From: Gordius sp. MW1
Lineage: Eukaryota > Nematomorpha > Gordioida > Gordea > Gordiidae
DNA: 64,000 nucleotides
Assembly: GCA_964036665.1 (NCBI GenBank)
Contig: OZ038526.1
Location: forward strand, 17,608,001 to 17,672,000
Direction: 5' to 3'
Part shown: one piece after another, positions 15,201 through 22,589 of the stretch
How the letters are laid out: each line of letters begins with the position of its first letter
How positions within the stretch are numbered: position 1 is the first letter of the stretch
Position numbers and translations under genes: made by a program
The notes under the pieces: model-generated
What the model saw: the letters and a program-made list of their open reading frames with translations, nothing else
What the model was told of the DNA's origin: nothing
The model's database searches: none

Positions 15201-16862
15201 ATCACTCTCCTGAAGATTTAACACATTTAGTTTATAAAGAAGAGATTTTAAAGTAAGTGTAGAAATGAGGGGCGTGAATGAAGCGTGCAAGACAGCTTTG
15301 TAAAATTATCATTTATTTTGAGTATTAATACATTATAGCAATTAATATTTTATTATTATGCTCTTCTCTAGTTTAACAATCGCAATATCTAAAAACAAGA
15401 AATCTAAAGTGAATCTAAATTAAAGCAGGTCAAACGTTTAGACAATTAATATTGACTAAAATTTAGCTTGTGTTGGCATCTCCTCTGCTATTTTAGAGAA
15501 AAAGAATTAAAATTCTTTACTTTTTAAAACTCGCCCTAGGTGCCAAATTTTTAATAAATTTTAATATACAATTAAATCGGAAATTAATTAGAGTGATTAA
15601 TTTATTTGTGTAAGTGCATCACTAACAATAGCCCTATGAATATTATTGAGTTTTGCCATATAATTAAGAAAAGGTTTGATTTTCTTTTCAAAAGGGCGAA
15701 GGGCTCTCACTCGAAAACCTGGTCCCCCCTCCCATGCCTACGCCACTGATTGTAAATGAATAACATCTTTTATGATAGCTTAGCTACACGTAAGGAGTCA
15801 TGCAAAAAGCAATACTTACAAGGAATTTGTGCCTCCAGAGAAGCTATAAATAAACAAGATATTGAGTTAATAAATTGATAGTTATATTCTTTAAGCTTAC
15901 CATTGTAGGTATGAATTACATTTTGGCCTTGGACAAACTCTAATTTTGTAAAATTACATTTTGGTTTAGGCTAACAATATAAATAATTATATATTGTATA
16001 TTTAATCCATTATTTATTGTGTATTTCTTTGTATAAAATCGGGGTTTTCCCTGATGATGGTCTATAATTGCCTGAAATATCGCGTTCCATTTCGCTCTAC
16101 TTTATCAATCCAAAATTCCCACCGATTTTATACAAAGAAATAAACAATGTAAATAGCTTACGTATAAATATCGCTTGCGGGACATCTATGATATAAGAAT
16201 TAATTAAAAAATTTTAATTATAATGTCAATTCATCTTACAAAAAAATAATAGCATGATCCTTAAAAAGATAATTTTAGATCTAAATATGTTCTTGGGCAT
16301 AGCTAGGATTTAGATTAGATTAATAAAAAGTTTTGTAATGATTCAGGGAGGCAAAGGAAGATTGTTTAAATTTTGATCAGAACTTTACTAAATATAAAAA
16401 ATGGGTTTAGGAGGGATTTGTTTTTCCTGCATTCCCCTGGCTACGCCCTTAAACGCTCAGATCTTTCTCTATAATTAGGCCTTGCAAATAATTTTTTTAT
16501 AAAATGGAAGTGTACATATTTAAAATTGATTAAAAATAATACGAATAATGCTTCAATGTCGAATATATGTTTGCTTATAATGGAAAACAATACTTTTATC
16601 TTCGTTAATCGCATCTATATTAAAATAATAAACATTACAAGTATAAAATTATTATTTATACCTATTAAGACAGCCTTCAAATCTAAAATCGAATAAAATA
16701 TAGAGATTTTCATATGCAATGTACATTTAATATATACTTTTCAATGCCGCAGCTTTTCGGGTTAAATCTAAATAAAAATATGTTATGATTGTATAATGAA
16801 AAATTAATATATTCCTTTACCTTCATCAATTTGTGGGCTTTGGCAATATACTGCCGCCAAAA
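244..16862 (-). CDS. Host gene of many microexons, all with phase-1 introns (5' end not found)
   Basis: Seen: a chain of very small exons on the minus strand, each with AG upstream and a GT donor downstream (GTAAG in seven). Eighteen candidates are 9-117 nt, total about 657 nt (219 codons), and every length is a multiple of three. Each is open when two leading bases complete the previous codon and one trailing base is left over, so every intron is phase 1. Nine exons fit without any choice of splice site. Junction codons never form a stop. The peptide is mostly hydrophilic, has two Asn-glycosylation sequons (NIT, NTT) in the longest exon and a charged middle part. Known: many phase-1 microexons typify aphid bicycle effector genes and, less closely, schistosome MEGs. 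No clear paired Cys-Tyr-Cys motif was seen, so homology is only inferred from structure. First exon and signal peptide were not located. Confidence 0.6.
622..657 (-). CDS. Candidate microexon 18 (36 nt)
   Basis: Reads CVQSKLLILIF with good donor GTAAGA but a poor acceptor (CGAAATCATAAG). It is hydrophobic and carries the second cysteine of the chain. Confidence 0.35.
658..3280 (-). other. Putative intron, AT-rich, with an inserted palindromic element
   Basis: Apart from the element at 2262-3175 and a G run near 1965, I see no exon with good splice sites. Two short stretches, near 300-350 and 1880-1920, share a degenerate motif (GAACGG...CTAGTTC) with 3770-3870 and 19225-19340, suggesting a further old repeat. 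Confidence 0.3.
2262..3175. mobile_element. Terminal-inverted-repeat element with internal GGGGCTAG palindromes
   Basis: The two ends are inverted copies of AGGGGAGACCGGGG followed by CTA/ACTA. Inside are more copies of the terminal motif: GGGGCTAGTCGTAGCCCGGGG near 2273, GGGGCTAGTTCTAGCC near 2623, and CTAGCCCCGGGC near 2965. No transposase is visible in the 914 bp, so it is non-autonomous. A short TA-type duplication is possible at the ends. Superfamily not determined. Confidence 0.55.
3281..3304 (-). CDS. Microexon 17 (24 nt)
   Basis: Reads FYKEKAG with consensus donor GTAAGT. Of several possible AG acceptors, only the one at TAAATTATTAG gives the shared phase. Confidence 0.48.
3438..3464 (-). 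CDS. Candidate microexon 16 (27 nt)
   Basis: Reads ALYERNPK between acceptor TTACTGTTTGCAAAG and donor GTAATA. Length and phase match the chain. Confidence 0.42.
3611..3655 (-). CDS. Candidate exon 15 (45 nt)
   Basis: Reads SLTAYISKKYIWIH after a good acceptor (CGCTATTTTTAG). The donor CC|GTAAAA is weak. An inner AG would give a 33-nt version in the same frame. Confidence 0.38.
3656..5573 (-). other. Putative intron, AT-rich
   Basis: Besides the hAT MITE at 4177-4319, I see only AT-rich sequence and a degenerate repeat pair near 3770-3870. Confidence 0.25.
4177..4319. mobile_element. hAT-type MITE (143 bp)
   Basis: Ends are C(G/A)TGGGCGTAGCCA and its inverse, CTTGGCTACGCCCATG. The flanks ACTTGTAA and ACTTGTTA make an 8-bp target duplication with one mismatch, as hAT elements create. 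The interior is related to the copy at 12264-12437. Confidence 0.7.
5574..5582 (-). CDS. Candidate microexon 14 (9 nt)
   Basis: Nine bases (Gln-Thr plus split codons) between acceptor GAATTTTTTCAG and donor GTAAAA. It fits length and phase, but so short a match could be chance. Confidence 0.25.
5708..5743 (-). CDS. Candidate microexon 13 (36 nt)
   Basis: Reads LHPTNIISTID after acceptor CGACTAAAG, with donor GTAAAT. Only 40 nt separate it from the preceding exon. Splice sites are moderate. Confidence 0.42.
5784..5804 (-). CDS. Microexon 12 (21 nt)
   Basis: Reads ADKKFA between a strong acceptor (ATATTTTTATTATAG) and consensus donor GTAAGT. Phase agrees without choice of sites. Confidence 0.58.
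6771..6803 (-). CDS. Microexon 11 (33 nt), charged
   Basis: Reads QQKEQERDQK between acceptor TATATTTTACCAG and donor GTAAGA. Together with the preceding exon it makes a charged stretch of about 32 residues. Confidence 0.63.
6883..6945 (-). CDS. Exon 10 (63 nt), charged
   Basis: Reads RYENFLIEQENKEREKALAR, with donor GTAAAC. The acceptor (CTAATATTAG) lacks a good pyrimidine tract. Glu/Lys/Arg density suggests a helical or coiled segment continuing into the next exon. The following intron is 79 nt. Confidence 0.63.
7896..8012 (-). CDS. Exon 9, the longest (117 nt), with two glycosylation sequons
   Basis: Open for 38 codons, starting GFEGNNNITSNNGKV and ending TTPVSPISRR, with acceptor TTTTGTTTTAG and donor GTAAGT. 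The N-I-T and N-T-T sequons would fit a secreted product, but this is inference. It is the anchor for the frame of the whole chain. Confidence 0.68.
8549..8626 (+). repeat. Short dispersed repeat, copy 1
   Basis: About 78 bp starting GGAGTGCCGC and containing TCTAATTAGCG(C/T)CATCTATAGG. It recurs on the opposite strand at 51522-51600. TCTCTAATTA arms flank the centre. No coding capacity. Confidence 0.5.
8870..11690 (+). mobile_element. Decayed RTE-clade LINE, copy 1
   Basis: Broken pieces of an RTE-type non-LTR element in order. The endonuclease shows a CIQETRWNGT-like motif near 9200 and a SESFKDKEVEVK piece near 9270. The reverse transcriptase shows CGNYRGIKPTCHSLM near 10540-10600 and QYADD near 10955-10970. 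The 3' tail domain with GIKGTRRSRITHGKW lies near 11500. Many stops and frameshifts interrupt it. The nearest parts align by eye with the copy at 62745-64000. It sits in the long intron after exon 8 and runs opposite to the gene, so insertion did not add a sense-strand polyadenylation site. Confidence 0.75.
11691..12263. other. AT-rich intron sequence
   Basis: No gene, RNA or clear repeat recognised between the LINE remnant and the hAT MITE. Confidence 0.3.
12264..12437. mobile_element. hAT-type MITE (174 bp) with perfect 8-bp target duplication
   Basis: Ends CATGGGCTTAGCCA and TTGGCTACGCCCATG are inverted. The flanking ACACGTTT is repeated exactly on both sides (12256-12263 and 12438-12445). 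The interior has G-rich then C-rich stretches and no coding capacity. Confidence 0.82.
12640..12678 (-). CDS. Microexon 8 (39 nt)
   Basis: Reads LDKYLPLADYLR, the only open frame of the three. It lies between acceptor CTGTTCATTAG and consensus donor GTAAGT. The next intron is about 4.6 kb and contains a hAT MITE and a decayed RTE LINE. Confidence 0.65.
12720..12746 (-). CDS. Microexon 7 (27 nt)
   Basis: Reads VKFPGFQK after a strong acceptor (GTATTTTTTTTAG) and before donor GTAATA. The intron to the next exon is only 41 nt, near the lower limit for animal introns. Confidence 0.55.
13228..13427. mobile_element. MITE with long terminal inverted repeats (200 bp)
   Basis: The ends are inverted copies of TAGAGTTGTTAAATTGCTAA continuing through CTTTCTT, about 30 bp in all. 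The flanks TCTAGCCC and GCTAGCCC form an 8-bp duplication with one mismatch. The interior is rich in CTCG and carries no open frame of note. hAT-like by duplication size. Confidence 0.7.
13490..13519 (-). CDS. Microexon 6 (30 nt; acceptor uncertain)
   Basis: Reads IIRDSAKRS with donor GTAAGA. I chose the acceptor after the T-rich tract (GTTTTTTTTCATTATAAG). An alternative AG inside would shorten it to a 12-nt exon in the same phase; a third AG would break the phase. The preceding intron holds a 2-kb hAT-like insertion. Confidence 0.48.
13704..15751. mobile_element. 2-kb hAT-like non-autonomous element, possibly a nest of several
   Basis: The ends are AATCAATGGCGTAGGCAGG and the inverse of AATCAGTGGCGTAGGCATGG. 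Flanking 8-mers agree at six of eight places. A second partial end (GCGTAGGCAGGATTACTTAA) lies at 13800, so nesting is likely. GC-rich patches near 14390-14520 and 14990-15010 look like another repeat. No transposase seen. Confidence 0.5.
15820..15843 (-). CDS. Microexon 5 (24 nt)
   Basis: Reads SLEAQIP between a good acceptor (TGTTTATTTATAG) and a consensus donor GTAAGT. Two bases lead and one base trails, as elsewhere in the gene. Confidence 0.62.
15901..15939 (-). CDS. Microexon 4 (39 nt)
   Basis: Reads FVQGQNVIHTYN between acceptor TACAAAATTAG and donor GTAAGC. The intron that follows is only 57 nt. Phase agrees with the other exons. Confidence 0.6.
16022..16142. repeat. Inverted repeat enclosing a hammerhead-like core
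   Basis: Two perfect 21-bp arms (TATTTCTTTGTATAAAATCGG and its inverse) flank about 80 bp. Inside, CTGATGA at 16051 and GAAA at 16074 are spaced as in hammerhead ribozyme cores of Penelope-like elements and retrozymes. Stem II is weak, so if this is a relic it is probably inactive. Confidence 0.4.
16162..16185 (-). CDS. Microexon 3 (24 nt)
   Basis: Reads VPQAIFI, between acceptor TTATATCATAG and donor GTAAGC. The phase fits without choosing among alternative sites. A second frame is also open across these 24 nt, so the assigned frame rests on its neighbours. Confidence 0.55.
16292..16450. mobile_element. Degraded hAT-type MITE
   Basis: CTTGGGCATAGCTAGG at one end and CCTGGCTACGCCC at the other resemble the ends of the clearer MITEs at 4177 and 12264. 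No target duplication could be matched. Confidence 0.45.
16662..16682 (-). CDS. Microexon 2 (21 nt)
   Basis: Reads LKAVLI in the shared frame. The acceptor is GATTTTAG and the donor GTATAA, which is weaker than most donors in this gene. The junction with the preceding exon makes GAT (Asp). Confidence 0.38.
16821..16862 (-). CDS. Microexon 1 of the chain (42 nt)
   Basis: Reads LAAVYCQSPQIDE in the shared frame, flanked by ATTCGTAG and GTAAAG. An AG 14 bases further upstream would bring an in-frame stop, so the nearer acceptor was chosen. It is the most 5' exon I can support; earlier exons must exist. Confidence 0.5.
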
Positions 16863-19350
16863 CTACGAATATCTAGAATTAGAATCATTAATTAGTTTTT
16901 ATCAAAAATATTGTGGATCAAAGATAGCTTGATTTAGTTCATAAGGTTCAGAGTTTAATTAAAGAAATAATGTTTTAATGTAACACAGAATCGAATAGGT
17001 TTAGCTAGAATAATAGTCAGTTAAAAGATTTAATATTTCGATCAGAAGTCAGCGTTTTTTAAATTTTTTGCCAGTACCTTGCACAGTTTTATAGCTTAAT
17101 TTTCTCCCCTTCCCCCCAATGCCTGCCTGAACCCTTCTATATGTCTACCCGGCCATGCACAAATTAAAGCTGCCCAATGTGCTCGGCCGGTATTAATATA
17201 TTTGCACTTCAGCCCTGAATGGCGTCAAATTTTTTGAGACAAATTTTAAAAAATAAACTTTACGTAATTGACATTCTAATTGAAACAAAGCTAATAATCA
17301 AATTTCGGTAATTATTAACTGAATCACCAAATTTATGGTCAGCCTCAGCACTCCATCAGCCAATCAAAATCATTAATGGCTAGGGTTAATAATATTATAT
17401 TATCTGATCAGAGCCCTGCACGGACGGCCCAAAGCCTAACCTATCCAAGCCAGGCCCCAAAAATATTGCGAGTTGGACTCGAGTAAATTTTAAAAAAATT
17501 GGGCCTCGAGCTAGGGAAGTCAGATAGGGCAGGGTGACCCGAGGCCTCAGGCGGGCCCGAATTAATTCCAGGCAAATAATTGTTTATAAAATATAAACAT
17601 GATATAAAAAACATATTTGCGTAAGCTTACATTATACAGCTTTCAAACTCTACTCTCTTCTGTCAATAATAATAATTTTTTATATCCGTATTAGGTATAA
17701 TTTTAAAAAAGACTAAATTAATAATTTACAGAGCTCCTATTTTTTCTTAATTATTCGATTAATATTTATCTTTTTTACGTTTGTTAATTACGTTAGTTTA
17801 TTTTATATTGTATATTTTAAGGATGTGAAAAAGAATCGCATTATTAAAAACGACTTCAAAATATCCAAAACTTCATTAATAGGATCAAATGTTTTAGTGT
17901 ATTAATTTAATTTAAATAAAGTCATAGGCGTAGCCAGGGGGCGGGGCAGCCAATTTACGAAAAAAAAATTTCAATGCAAAAACTTTGAAAATTAAAAAAA
18001 AATTTGTTTTGCCCCCCTCTAATTAAACTTTTAAGCGTTTTGCCCCCCCCCCCCCTTCTAATTCAAAACCTGGCTACGCCCATGTGAAGATAATTTTCCA
18101 CACAAAAAAATCGTATGAAAAAATTTTTTTCCATAATGTTTATACAATATAATTCAACTATAACAATTTATTAAAAAAATATTATCAAACTGATCCACGC
18201 AGGAAAAATATCTAAGCTAAATTTTATATTATAACTTGCTTTTAAGTGTAATTAACTTATTGATAAAATTAAGCATATTTCGTTAATGTAAAAGCGCGTC
18301 TTTAGCTATGAAATTAGAATTTCTATGCAAAATATTTGTTCAAAAACTAATAGCTCGCTATAGATAGGCTTATAAATAATAAAGATGAGATGAATTTATA
18401 AATAAATTATAATGTTGTATTGTCTACAATATATGATTATTAATTGGAACCTATTTAAACCATAAATTGCATAGCAATTAAAACTATTATAAGTTAATGC
18501 ATATATGTTAGAGTAAAAGATAATAAAAAAAAATAAGTATAAAAAGAAGTAATAATTTTATTCATACAAATCCACTCGTTATGAATAAAGAATGCATTTA
18601 AATAGAATCCGATAAAATATATGAAATAACTCAATTTAAAAGAATTCGTCTAGTTCAAAAATTTATTAATGCAATAAATAGCCTCGGGATCTTAATTTTA
18701 CAAAGATGTTTGAGACTTAGTCTAGTCTCCTATACACATAAGCTCCTTATCATCTTTGAGTAATGCTTTGTTAATTTTCTTAACTACAAAATATTCTTTT
18801 ATAAACTGTGTCAATTTTCAGCATTTTGCTTGGTAACTTGCTTTATAAAAAAAGGTTTTTAATTAAATGCATCCATATAAAAAATTAACAAAACACTCAC
18901 ATGAAGAAATCGAAAGCTGATTTCATGGTAAATTCCATCTGTACTAAAATATTAGATGGAAAGAAGCATCATAGTTAGATTAAAACTTATCTTGCTTTTA
19001 CATAAACCCTATAAAATTGCTAAGTAAAGAGGCTAACGCTTTTTGTAAGAAAATACCACTTTTATTTAAAATAAGGGGGGAATCCATTTTAAAAAGGACC
19101 GTGAAAAGAAATCTGGTTTATAGTATTTAAAGCGACATAAACATTATATCGCTTAAACATTTTATCGCTTAAACATTTTAAAAAAATTAAAATTTAAATT
19201 GAAAAAAAAACATAATAAATTTTTTGGTTATGGACTTGGACCGGCTTTGTAATTACCGCTACCTGAGTCTAGTTAAACGGAAAATTATTATAACGAGCGG
19301 GCCGATTAACCTAACGGCCGTTTAAGGTTTCTAGTCCACATATCTCAACT
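16863..19350. other. AT-rich stretch without recognised exons
   Basis: I looked here for the missing 5' exons of the microexon gene. No exon fits the shared phase. It contains a hAT-type MITE at 17923-18084 and GC-rich patches (CCCGGCC, GGGCCTCGAG) at 17140-17200 and 17405-17560 that look like decayed transposon ends. Confidence 0.3.
17923..18084. mobile_element. hAT-type MITE, no clear target duplication
   Basis: CATAGGCGTAGCCAGG and CCTGGCTACGCCCATG form inverted ends. The interior has the usual long G or C runs. Flanking 8-mers do not match. Confidence 0.5.
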
Positions 19351-20895
19351 AAGTATAAAAAAAAAGTAGCATGCAATGCAGAAGCAAACCCTAAATGCAT
19401 CTTGTGGTACCTAGACGATGGTACCATCAAAGGAAATGCCGAAGACGTCAAAGAAGCCCTCTCATATCTAGAAGTTGAAGCTTCAAAAATTGGTCTCCAT
19501 CTAAATCATAGCAAGACCGAGGTTTGCAAAAACAATACTGACCCTATAAGCCTAGACCCATACTTTGACGCTTTCAAACATATTCACCCTAACGAACTAA
19601 CGCACTTAGGATCTCCCATAGGTGGCTCACACCTTTGTAACAAGTTATTAACAGAGACAATACAAAAACTAGTAGAAATCAAACCCCTTTTTTCTTACAT
19701 GCCAGCCCACCAGGCTTTCTTTTTAATTAAAAACTGCTATTCTTTACCTAAGATAAATTATATCTTCAGGTCATCCACCTCATTTTTAAATTCCAGTGCT
19801 CTATCTATATTCGACCAAAAACTCAAAGATGTAGTCGAGGAAATCACAAACCTTTCTTTTACAGGGTCCCAATGGAAACAAGCGTGTCTCCCCACAAAAT
19901 ATGGTGGTTTGGGCCTGAGATCACCCTCTCTAGTAGCATTGTCGGCCTTCATCTCGAGTCGACTTTCAGCCAAACTAATCATCGACAAAATAATCGATCA
20001 ACCAGATCCTTCCACCCAAATCGCTCTCGACATGTGGAGCTCTTTGTCCGACCCTAACACTCCATTCCCTACCATAAACTCTCAAAAAAGTTGGAACACT
20101 TCTCTCTACGACCATGCCCTTAAAACTCTTATTTCGGGCGCATCGTTTGAGGAGTTACTAGCTTTAAGAAGTTTTGCATCAAGGTCAGGCCACGAGTGGT
20201 TGGAGGCCATCCCAAGTCGGACTCATGACCTTCAACTCTCTAACAACGAGTTCAGGATTGCAGCAGGGCTCCGCCTAGGATGTGATATAGTTGCCTCTCA
20301 TCAATGCAACTTATGTGGCTCATCTGTTGGTACAAAAGGCCACCACGGCCTGCATTGCAAATTTAACAAGGCCAGATTTCTACGGCACACATCTGTTAAT
20401 GCTCTTCTACAGAAGACATTCAAAAAGGCGGGCTTTCCCTCCCAATTGGAGCCAAATGGTCTTTGCCTTCGCGACAAGAAGAGACCTGATGGACAGACCT
20501 CCATCCCATGGGCAAAAGGGCTATGCCTAGCTTGGGACTACACCTGTCCGGATGCCTTTGCTCCCTCAAACCATAACAAAGACCCCCTCGTTGATTCTGA
20601 AAGATTAAAGTCCGCTAAATACGCAGAACTTAATTCCTCACTACTTTTCTCCCCCATAGTGACCACCACTCTTACAACAATAGGTCCTAAAACCCAAGCC
20701 CTTATGAAAGAATTGGGACGCCGTATAGCTGCCAATACCCTTGACAATAGGGAAACATTTTTCATTAAACAGAAAATCGGAATCATTATTTGTCATTTCA
20801 ACGCTATCGCAATTTTCGAATGTTTACCTCGCATATAATTTTTATAGTTTTCTATGGTTTCATTTAATAAAAATTGATTAAAAAAAAAATTTTAT
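19350..20895 (+). mobile_element. 5'-truncated LINE with nuclease-like C-terminus, copy 1
   Basis: Only the 3' part of the element is present. It starts shortly before the reverse transcriptase YLDDG and ends with an A-rich tail after the stop (about 20870-20895). The reading frame is intact, so it is fairly young. A homologous, more damaged copy lies at 55050-56300 on the minus strand. Confidence 0.75.
19402..20838 (+). CDS. LINE reverse transcriptase end, CCHC knuckle and endonuclease-like domain (fragment)
   Basis: The open frame of 478 codons starts at the first ATG but is open back to about 19357, so the true N-terminus is lost. WYLDDGT at residues 2-8 is the reverse transcriptase catalytic motif; the thumb region follows (GLHLNHSKTE). 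A C-x2-C-x8-H-x4-C knuckle lies near residues 303-320 and RPD-x15-D (ending WDYT) near 362-380. Known: R2/CRE/NeSL-type LINEs carry a CCHC knuckle of this spacing followed by a restriction-like endonuclease with an R/KPD motif. Those enzymes cut target DNA for integration. Clade assignment here is inference, and the YLDDG box is unusual for them. The protein would act on LINE RNA, not for the host. Confidence 0.72.
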   Translation: MWYLDDGTIKGNAEDVKEALSYLEVEASKIGLHLNHSKTEVCKNNTDPISLDPYFDAFKHIHPNELTHLGSPIGGSHLCNKLLTETIQKLVEIKPLFSYMPAHQAFFLIKNCYSLPKINYIFRSSTSFLNSSALSIFDQKLKDVVEEITNLSFTGSQWKQACLPTKYGGLGLRSPSLVALSAFISSRLSAKLIIDKIIDQPDPSTQIALDMWSSLSDPNTPFPTINSQKSWNTSLYDHALKTLISGASFEELLALRSFASRSGHEWLEAIPSRTHDLQLSNNEFRIAAGLRLGCDIVASHQCNLCGSSVGTKGHHGLHCKFNKARFLRHTSVNALLQKTFKKAGFPSQLEPNGLCLRDKKRPDGQTSIPWAKGLCLAWDYTCPDAFAPSNHNKDPLVDSERLKSAKYAELNSSLLFSPIVTTTLTTIGPKTQALMKELGRRIAANTLDNRETFFIKQKIGIIICHFNAIAIFECLPRI

Positions 20896-21365
20896 AAAAT
20901 GTTTATGTTTAATTTATGTTTATTTAAATTTTCAACTATAACCCTTTACTTTTTATCAATATATAAGAAGCTGTAAACTTAAATATATATTAGCTATATA
21001 TTTTAAGCATCTTTAATGCCAAAAATTCACACAATGTTAGTTATTAAAAATTTTTTTTGCTTTTATTCTCTTGTGCAAATATATTTATATACATTTTAAA
21101 TGCCAGTTAAGTTTATAGGAGGAAGAAGCTGGGTGATTTTTTTGAACAAGAGCGCTCTTAATGATTTGATAATAGAGAAGCGCTCACGGCAACGGTAATG
21201 TTCCAAAATATATCTTTTCTAATAGGTTCTATCCTCGCATTTTACATAAAGGTGAATTAAATAGTTTGATTTTGCATTTTTTCTTTTAGTTAAAATGACG
21301 CATAATATTATTATATAAAATAGATTAAAAAAAATCAACTCCCTTAGCAATTTGGTCCATAAAGA
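20896..21365. other. AT-rich spacer
   Basis: Nothing recognised apart from homopolymer runs. It lies between the LINE tail and the first cap of the composite repeat family. Confidence 0.3.
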
Positions 21366-21854
21366 TAAACTCGGGCCTTCGGCCCTCGTGGGAAGAGGGA
21401 GAAGGGAAGGGGAGGAGGGGAAGGGAAGGGGGGACGACTCATCTATACTCCGTATAAATGTATCATATTTGCTATGCAATTTATGGGCGAGAAAGGTGGG
21501 AAGGGGCGAGAATGCCTATAGGGGGTATTAAATGCAAAAGAATTGGACTGACGGGCATAGGGTAATTATTAATGTTAACCTATTCAAAAACGAAAAAAAA
21601 ATTCCGATTCATAATTTGGCCAATGGTCATTTTTTGCATTGGTCAGTAGTCAGCGGACGGCCAAAAAGTCATATTATCAATGTTATTAACAAGAACAATA
21701 TATTAATTTAATATAAAAAAGAAATTTTTTTGTCCTCTCCTGGATTCGAACTCGGTACCTTCTAATTGCAAGCCGTTCTCTCAACCACTCAACCCTGCTG
21801 GTACTAAAATAGGAGAAGTTTTTATGTTATTTATATAGATAATGAAATAGTATA
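21366..21854 (+). repeat. Composite repeat, 5' part, interrupted by a Helitron
   Basis: It starts with the cap CTCGGGCCTTCGGCCCTCG, then a polypurine G/A tract and TTGCTATGCAATTTATGGGC near 21470. One CCAATGG/CATTGG hairpin unit follows, then a tRNA-like module. The alignment with the copies at 30699 and 59659 stops where Helitron 1 begins, which suggests the Helitron split this copy. Confidence 0.65.
21733..21812 (-). repeat. tRNA-like module, Leu/Ser-type A box
   Basis: On the minus strand the order is an A-box-like GGTTGAGTGGTTGAGAG, an anticodon-like arm, and GAGTTCGAATCC as B box. Acceptor and T stems pair poorly, so it is a tRNA-derived repeat head and not a tRNA gene. Such boxes can drive RNA polymerase III transcription of SINEs. 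Confidence 0.6.
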
Positions 21855-22484
21855 TCTTATATATAAAAATGAAACTATGTATATATGTGTGTGTATATGC
21901 GCCACCAATTTTGAAAAAGTACCAGACCGATTTGGCTCAAAATTTCACAGTTTATTTCTGCCACTCCGGAGCGTGTTTTAAGATATGTTCCAGCCAAATC
22001 GGTCGAGTAGTTTTCGAGATATTTTGTTTTATGCGTTTTGACGTTGTATCGAACGTCAATCAAACGCCCTCATCACGTACTGCCTATCTAATATCTATCG
22101 TGTAGTGTAGGTAGTGTGATAAATGGAGTAGGCATGTATTGCGGAAAATGAAAACTTTTTTACGCACTTTGAAACATATCAAAGCCATCTTTTGCTTATT
22201 TTTCACGTCAAATATTATTAATTTTTAATTGCTATGCAATTTATGGGCTCGTTTTTGGTTGTCCGTCCGTTGTCCGTCCGTTACCCTATCTATTTGCATT
22301 GGGTATATTAGGTTATCGATTTTTTAAATTAATGCATGAGAAAGAGGTGTCCCACCCCTCACCTCTATCTACCTCGCTGTGTTATTTTTTAAATTAATGC
22401 ATAAGAGGTGCCCCACCCCTCATCTCTATCTCCCTCGGTGTGTTATATATAAGATTTGTTAAATTATCTATTATATAATAAACA

Positions 22485-22580
22485 TAGATAAAAGTTGTTT
22501 ACTTTTAATGCTATGCAATTTAACTAGTTATATAATAAACATAAATAAAAGTTGTTTACCTTTTAATTGCTATGCAATTT
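22485..22580 (-). repeat. Tandem 58-bp units with TTGCTATGCAA
   Basis: Two units of roughly 58-60 bp, each containing TTGCTATGCAATTTAACTAG and TATATAATAAACATA. The same unit is repeated about five times at 30203-30440. Confidence 0.6.
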
Positions 22581-22589
22581 AACTAGTTT

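Noticed and set aside
18901-18938. Possible first exon reading MEFTMKSAFDFF with GTGAGT donor
   Set aside because: It leaves two bases over, so it cannot join to the next known exon, and it is not a convincing signal peptide.
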